DNA of 16,763 nt from an uncultured Solobacterium sp. (lineage in GTDB: Bacteria > Bacillota_I > Bacilli_A > Erysipelotrichales > Erysipelotrichaceae), in NCBI GenBank assembly GCA_900547815.1, contig URHY01000048.1, forward strand, positions 1 through 16,763, given 5' to 3'. Below, in pieces: positions 14,219-16,763 of the stretch. The position numbers and the translations under genes were made by a program. Positions within the stretch are counted from its first letter, which is position 1. The number at the start of each line of letters is the position of its first letter. The notes below the pieces were generated by a model. That model ran no database searches. It was not told the DNA's origin and saw nothing but the letters and a program-made list of their open reading frames with translations.

Positions 14219-14878
14219 ATGGAACAATATAAAAAAGAGTTTATTGATTTCATGTTGGAATCTAAAGTATTAAAATTTGGTGATTTTACACTAAAATCAG
14301 GACGTAAATCCCCATTCTTTATGAATGCTGGTGGATATGTTACAGGTAACCAGTTAAAAAGATTAGGTGAATATTACGCAAAGGCCATCGTTAATCAATA
14401 TGGTAAAGACTTTGATGTATTATTCGGACCTGCATATAAGGGAATTCCATTGGCTGTTGCGACTACAATCGCATTAGATAATTTATATGGAATGGAAGTT
14501 CGTTATTGTTCAGATCGTAAAGAAGAAAAAGATCATGGAGCTGACAAGGGAAGTTTCTTAGGAACAAAACTACAAGATGGAGATCGTGTCGTTATGATTG
14601 AAGATGTTACGACATCTGGAAAATCAATGGAAGAAACAGTACCAAAGGTTCGTGGTGCAGCAAATGTTGAAATCGTTGGATTGATGGTTTCTTTAAATCG
14701 TAACGAAAAGGGAAAAGGTGAAAAAACGGCACTAACAGAAGTGAGTGAATTATATGGTTTCCCAACAGCTGCAATCGTGTCAATGCCAGAAGTAATTGAA
14801 TATTTAGGTGATAAATTAGATCCTGAATTAAAATCAAGAATTGATGCATATTATGAAGAATATGGAGCTAAGGAATAG
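14219..14878 (+). CDS. pyrE: Orotate phosphoribosyltransferase
   Basis: The 219-residue enzyme converts orotate and PRPP to OMP in pyrimidine synthesis. It shows the N-terminal FGDFTLKSGRKSPFFMNAGG (20-39), the FGPAYKGIPLA segment (69-79), the mobile catalytic loop KEEKDHG (101-107) and the PRPP loop VVMIEDVTTSGKS (124-136). All are typical of PyrE. The length fits the family. GTGGAGG lies 7 bases before the ATG. It stands alone, not with other pyr genes, and its stop codon lies within the following terminator. Confidence 0.96.
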   Translation: MEQYKKEFIDFMLESKVLKFGDFTLKSGRKSPFFMNAGGYVTGNQLKRLGEYYAKAIVNQYGKDFDVLFGPAYKGIPLAVATTIALDNLYGMEVRYCSDRKEEKDHGADKGSFLGTKLQDGDRVVMIEDVTTSGKSMEETVPKVRGAANVEIVGLMVSLNRNEKGKGEKTALTEVSELYGFPTAAIVSMPEVIEYLGDKLDPELKSRIDAYYEEYGAKE

Positions 14879-14901
14879 AGTCGAAAGATTCTATTCTTTT
14901 T
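14873..14901 (+). terminator. Intrinsic terminator of pyrE
   Basis: GAATAGA (14873-14879) pairs with TCTATTC (14890-14896) and is followed by five T. The 5' arm includes the pyrE stop codon. Confidence 0.75.
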
Positions 14902-14904
14902 ATA

Positions 14905-14924
14905 TACTTTGCGCACTGCGGTAT
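14905..14924 (+). repeat. 20-base direct repeat, copy 1
   Basis: TACTTTGCGCACTGCGGTAT recurs at 14939-14958 with a single C/T difference. The pair lies just downstream of the pyrE terminator and is noticeably richer in GC than its surroundings. Confidence 0.65.
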
Positions 14925-14938
14925 ATTTCTTGTTAAAT

Positions 14939-14958
14939 TACTTTGCGTACTGCGGTAT
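14939..14958 (+). repeat. 20-base direct repeat, copy 2
   Basis: TACTTTGCGTACTGCGGTAT, 34 bp start to start from copy 1, 19 of 20 identical. Possible paired binding sites or a duplication; no regulator is recognised. Confidence 0.65.
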
Positions 14959-14972
14959 GTATATCTGTAAGT

Positions 14973-14986
14973 GCTTTATATAAAGC
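14973..14986. repeat. Perfect 14-bp palindrome
   Basis: GCTTTATATAAAGC reads the same on both strands and lies 14 bases after direct repeat copy 2. It could be an operator; no matching copy is seen elsewhere in the window. Confidence 0.4.
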
Positions 14987-15104
14987 AAATTTATACGTTT
15001 TGTTTTTCTTGTGTTAAAATGCAACATTTTACGTTACTTTTGACATATTGTGAATTAAAATATAAGTAGATAGTGCAGTGTATAAAAGTGAGGTGATGGT
15101 GTAT

Positions 15105-15167
15105 ATGATATGCTGTACCATGACTTTAAGGAAAAGACGAATAATAATTCTTACAAAAAATTTATAA
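15105..15167 (+). CDS. Possible 20-codon leader ORF
   Basis: The frame starts ATG ATA TGC TGT and ends at TAA; the peptide begins MICCTMTLRKRRIII and is basic. GAGGTGA lies 8 bases upstream, an ideal spacing. A TTGACA box at 15040-15045 with TATAAG at 15061-15066 (15-base spacer) could drive it. It precedes the hairpin at 15191-15238, as a regulatory leader peptide would. It resembles nothing I recognise and could be chance. Confidence 0.3.
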   Translation: MICCTMTLRKRRIIILTKNL

Positions 15168-15179
15168 TTTTGGTAAAAT
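15151..15179 (+). promoter_or_regulatory. Promoter upstream of the cytidylate kinase-like gene
   Basis: TTACAA (15151-15156), a 17-base spacer and TAAAAT (15174-15179), extended by TG at 15171-15172. The start site would be near 15186, just before the terminator-like hairpin. Confidence 0.6.
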
Positions 15180-15190
15180 GTCTACAACAA

Positions 15191-15238
15191 CGAGTCTTCT
15201 TACAGGATATAATTCCAGTTGTAGAAGGCTCGATTTTT
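15191..15238 (+). terminator. Terminator-like hairpin in the cytidylate kinase-like leader
   Basis: CGAGTCTTCT (15191-15200) pairs with AGAAGGCTCG (15223-15232; one U-G pair) around a 22-base loop, followed by A and five T. It ends 20 bases before the gene start, so it would terminate the gene's own transcript unless prevented. TCTACAAC (15181-15188) could instead pair with GTTGTAGA (15218-15225), which overlaps three bases of the terminator stem. Confidence 0.65.
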
Positions 15239-15257
15239 GTATATTAGGAGGTATCTT

Positions 15258-15824
15258 ATGATAATTACAATTACACGTGAATTTGGAAGTGGTGGAAGAA
15301 CCATTGCCAAGAAATTAGCTGAAAAACTAGGCTATGCTTATTATGATTATGAAATTGTGCAACAAATTGCTCAAGAAAGTGGTTTTGCGAAAGAGTATAT
15401 TGAAGAAAATGGGGAAGATGCATCAAGCACAAGTACATTTGGTTTTATTTGGAATAATTATGGATATAATTTATCCGACGAATTATATATTGCACAAAGA
15501 AATGTAATTTGTGAATTGGCCGATACAGGAAACTGCGTTATTGTAGGAAGATGTTCAGACTATATTCTTCGTGATCGTAAAGACGTATTGAATGTATTTA
15601 TTCATGCCGATTTTGAATATCGAAAAAATCGTGTTGTTTCGGTTTATGGGCAAAATGAATTTGCGCCAGACAAACGAATCAAAGACAAAGATAAACGTCG
15701 TATTGCTTACTATAAATATTACACAGATCGTAAATGGGCCGATGCTAAAAATTATCAATTATGCTTAGACAGTGGTGTTTTGGGTATTGATAAATGTGTA
15801 GAATTAATTGAAAAAGCCATGTAA
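15258..15824 (+). CDS. Cytidylate kinase-like family protein
   Basis: The 188-residue protein opens with IITITREFGSGGRTIAKKLA, the P-loop-like start of the cytidylate kinase-like family (residues 8-15 EFGSGGRT). It continues with VIVGRCSDYIL (94-104), a family motif, and a basic C-terminal part DKRRIAYYKYYTDRKW (145-160). True CMP kinase differs in length and in its NMP-binding part, so the substrate is unknown. The ATG at 15258 is chosen because AGGAGG ends six bases upstream; an earlier TTG at 15237 falls in the T-run of the leader hairpin. It precedes the MATE gene, a pairing I recall from other gut Firmicutes, though each has its own promoter here. Confidence 0.85.
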   Translation: MIITITREFGSGGRTIAKKLAEKLGYAYYDYEIVQQIAQESGFAKEYIEENGEDASSTSTFGFIWNNYGYNLSDELYIAQRNVICELADTGNCVIVGRCSDYILRDRKDVLNVFIHADFEYRKNRVVSVYGQNEFAPDKRIKDKDKRRIAYYKYYTDRKWADAKNYQLCLDSGVLGIDKCVELIEKAM

Positions 15825-15831
15825 TTTTACT

Positions 15832-15860
15832 TTGACAAATTAAAAAAATAAAAATATAAT
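15832..15860 (+). promoter_or_regulatory. Perfect consensus promoter of the MATE leader
   Basis: TTGACA (15832-15837), a 17-base spacer and TATAAT (15855-15860). The start site is expected near 15867, giving a leader of about 130 bases before the MATE ATG. Confidence 0.9.
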
Positions 15861-15873
15861 CACTTCGTAACGA

Positions 15874-15914
15874 GTAGCGGAAACAGCGTAAATCCAGTTT
15901 TCTGCTACTTTTTT
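15874..15914 (+). terminator. Leader hairpin 1 (terminator-type)
   Basis: GTAGCGGAAAC (15874-15884) pairs with GTTTTCTGCTAC (15897-15908) with one bulged base and one G-U pair. The 12-base loop is AGCGTAAATCCA and six T follow. Confidence 0.8.
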
Positions 15915-15926
15915 ATATTTTTGTAA

Positions 15927-15978
15927 AGTGTGTTGCTCAAAAGCGTAAGTCCAACTTATGTAGACAATGCACTTTTTT
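15927..15978 (+). terminator. Leader hairpin 2 (terminator-type)
   Basis: AGTGTGTTG (15927-15935) pairs with CAATGCACT (15965-15973; two G-U pairs), leading into a T run to 15978. Inside it, GTTG (15932-15935) could instead pair with CAAC (15952-15955), and CGTAAG with CTTATG, giving alternative folds. The loop region contains AGCGTAAGTCCA. Confidence 0.7.
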
Positions 15979-15998
15979 GTGTTTTAAGGAGGAAAAGA

Positions 15999-16331
15999 AT
16001 GGAAGAAAACAACAAAATGAAAAATGAACCCATCAATAAGTTAATGCTTCAAATGGGTGTGCCCATGATTTTATCTATGGCTTTGCAAGCTGTCTATAAT
16101 ATTGTGGACAGTGCCTTTGTAGGAAATATGAAAGAAGGAAGTGAAGCCGCATTAAATGCACTTACCTTAGTTTTCCCTATCCAGATGTTGATGGTGGCCT
16201 TAGCCATTGGTACAGGTGTTGGAGTAAATGCCTTACTCGCAAGAACTTTGGGGCAGAGAAATCGTGAAAAAGCAGCTCATGTTGCAGGTATCGGGTTATT
16301 TCTAGCCACTATTATTTATAAAGCAATCTAA
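15999..16331 (+). pseudogene. MATE family efflux transporter, truncated by an IS insertion
   Basis: Only 110 codons remain of a family that is normally about 450 residues. The N-terminus is typical of MATE pumps: an amphipathic start, TM1 (about 15-38) running into [13 protein letters not shown] (32-44), then [33 protein letters not shown] (TM2 and the following loop). Sequence is normal up to about ATIIY (107), then changes to KAI-stop inside the left end of an IS200/IS605 element. The ATG at 15999 has AAGGAGG six bases upstream; an earlier in-frame GTG at 15930 lies within leader hairpin 2 and is rejected. The remainder of the gene is presumably beyond the element. Product is probably non-functional unless the element excises. 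Confidence 0.85.
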
Positions 16332-16336
16332 GAAAA

Positions 16337-16356
16337 CTCGTGACTTTAGTCATGAG
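16337..16356. repeat. Left-end subterminal hairpin of the IS200/IS605 element
   Basis: CTCGTGAC (16337-16344) pairs with GTCATGAG (16349-16356; one G-T) around TTTA. Imperfect hairpins like this are the TnpA recognition structures at the ends of IS200/IS605 elements. Confidence 0.7.
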
Positions 16357-16431
16357 ATGAATTAGGTTAGCATATGTTAGATAAATAAATTAAAAATAAA
16401 TCATAAATATAATGATTTAATCATATACATA

Positions 16432-16440
16432 TGTTATAAT
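16432..16440 (+). promoter_or_regulatory. Extended -10 promoter of tnpA
   Basis: TGTTATAAT (TG-n-TATAAT) ends 16 bases before the tnpA ATG. No clear -35 box. The AT-rich flank includes ATGATTTAATCAT (16412-16424), a short inverted repeat. Confidence 0.5.
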
Positions 16441-16456
16441 ATCGATGAGGAAAAAC

Positions 16457-16763
16457 ATGGAAGTTGTTAAAGGAAGAGGCTATGTCTATTCAATACAGTA
16501 TCATATTGTATGGTGTGTAAAGTATCGTCGTAATGTCTTGAATGGACAGGTTTCAACTAGATTAAAAGAGCTGCTGACTCAGATTTCAAAGGATAATGGT
16601 TTTCAAATTCTAGAAATGAATATGGAGGAAGATCATATCCATATGCTGATCAATTGTACGCCGCAGCACTACATTCCAAATATTATAAAAGCTATGAAGG
16701 GTGTATCAGCCAGACTCTTGATGAAAGAGTTTGGGGATGATCTAAGATCCAAGTTATGGGGTG
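16457..16763 (+). CDS. tnpA: IS200/IS605 transposase TnpA (Y1 HUH), 3' end outside window
   Basis: 102 codons are present of a protein usually 130-155 residues long. The opening YVYSIQYHIVWCVKYRRNVL and the HUH metal-binding motif EEDHIHMLI (H60, H62) identify a Y1 single-strand transposase; the catalytic tyrosine is expected beyond the window. GAGG lies six bases before the ATG. It moves the element by excising and inserting single-stranded DNA circles. It reads in the same direction as the interrupted MATE gene. Confidence 0.95.
   Translation, partial: MEVVKGRGYVYSIQYHIVWCVKYRRNVLNGQVSTRLKELLTQISKDNGFQILEMNMEEDHIHMLINCTPQHYIPNIIKAMKGVSARLLMKEFGDDLRSKLWG

Larger units (their letters stand above)
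14902..15257 (+). other. 356-bp intergenic stretch with repeats, leader ORF and attenuator-like hairpin
   Basis: No full-size gene is visible on either strand. The stretch holds, in order, two 20-base direct repeats (14905, 14939), a perfect 14-bp palindrome (14973), a TTGACA box (15040), a 20-codon ORF with a good ribosome binding site (15105), a second promoter (15151-15179) and a terminator-like hairpin (15191-15238). The layout suggests regulated expression of the cytidylate kinase-like gene. Confidence 0.6.
15867..15998 (+). ncRNA. Candidate tandem riboswitch/attenuator leader of the MATE gene (guanidine-IV/mepA-like?)
   Basis: The leader holds two consecutive terminator hairpins, each with a T run and each containing AGCGTAARTCCA (15885-15896 and 15942-15953) in the loop region. 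Such a conserved unpaired motif repeated in two terminators, upstream of a MATE efflux gene and downstream of a perfect promoter, is the layout expected of a tandem transcriptional riboswitch. Among known classes, guanidine-IV (mepA motif) RNAs precede MATE genes and act through terminators. I cannot confirm the consensus from memory, so the class is tentative; the duplicated structured leader is directly visible. Confidence 0.5.
16319..16763 (+). mobile_element. IS200/IS605 family insertion sequence, left part
   Basis: The element begins within a few bases of 16319, where the MATE reading frame is lost after ATTATTTAT, an AT-rich target as expected for this family, which inserts 3' of a short specific tetra- or pentanucleotide. 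It carries a subterminal hairpin and a Y1 transposase gene with its own promoter. These elements have no terminal inverted repeats and make no target duplication, so the exact left boundary needs the right end or an empty site. The right end and any tnpB are outside the window. Confidence 0.8.

Noticed and set aside
15237..15257. Cytidylate kinase-like start at the TTG at 15237
   Set aside because: It falls in the terminator T run without a ribosome binding site; the ATG at 15258 begins the family's IITITREFGSGGR opening.
15930..15998. MATE protein start at the GTG at 15930
   Set aside because: It lies inside leader hairpin 2; the ATG at 15999 has an ideal AAGGAGG and gives the usual MATE N-terminus.

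Overview
The window is low-GC DNA with strong AGGAGG-type ribosome binding sites and TTGACA/TATAAT or extended -10 promoters. Its gene content (a TRAP transporter next to hexuronate genes, a lone pyrE, a cytidylate kinase-like protein beside a MATE pump, IS200/IS605) suggests a gut member of the Bacillota, most likely Erysipelotrichia. That placement is an inference from gene content and composition, not from a marker gene.

Region 1 (1-8646) is a complete-looking hexuronate (galacturonate) utilisation locus with two divergent arms. The leftward arm is uxaA-uxaB-eda, with eda cut by the window edge. The rightward arm is a LacI-family regulator followed by dctP-dctQ-dctM (TRAP transporter) and uxaC, closed by an intrinsic terminator. 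A TRAP lipoprotein and its membrane subunits would import the sugar acid, UxaC isomerises it, UxaB reduces tagaturonate, UxaA dehydrates altronate to 2-keto-3-deoxygluconate, and after a kinase not seen here Eda cleaves KDPG. Between the arms lie two face-to-face promoters. Each carries the same 17-base operator-containing sequence just downstream of its -10 box, exactly 200 bp apart, and a perfect catabolite-repression (cre) match sits upstream of the rightward promoter.

Region 2 (8647-10023) is a single Fic-domain AMP-transferase gene with a C-terminal winged helix. Three copies of a 19-bp quasi-palindrome precede it, and a bidirectional terminator follows it.

Region 3 (10024-14106, leftward) holds a DUF885 lipoprotein with a putative metal site, xanthine phosphoribosyltransferase (xpt), a CNNM/CBS/CorC-HlyC membrane protein that overlaps xpt and is preceded by a 17-codon upstream frame, and a separate small two-CBS protein.

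Region 4 (14219-16763, rightward) holds pyrE, a 379-bp non-coding stretch with direct repeats and leader elements, a cytidylate kinase-like gene, and a MATE efflux gene. The MATE leader has a perfect consensus promoter and two tandem terminator hairpins sharing the loop motif AGCGTAARTCCA, which makes it a strong riboswitch candidate. The MATE gene is cut after about 107 codons by the left end of an IS200/IS605 element whose tnpA runs off the window.
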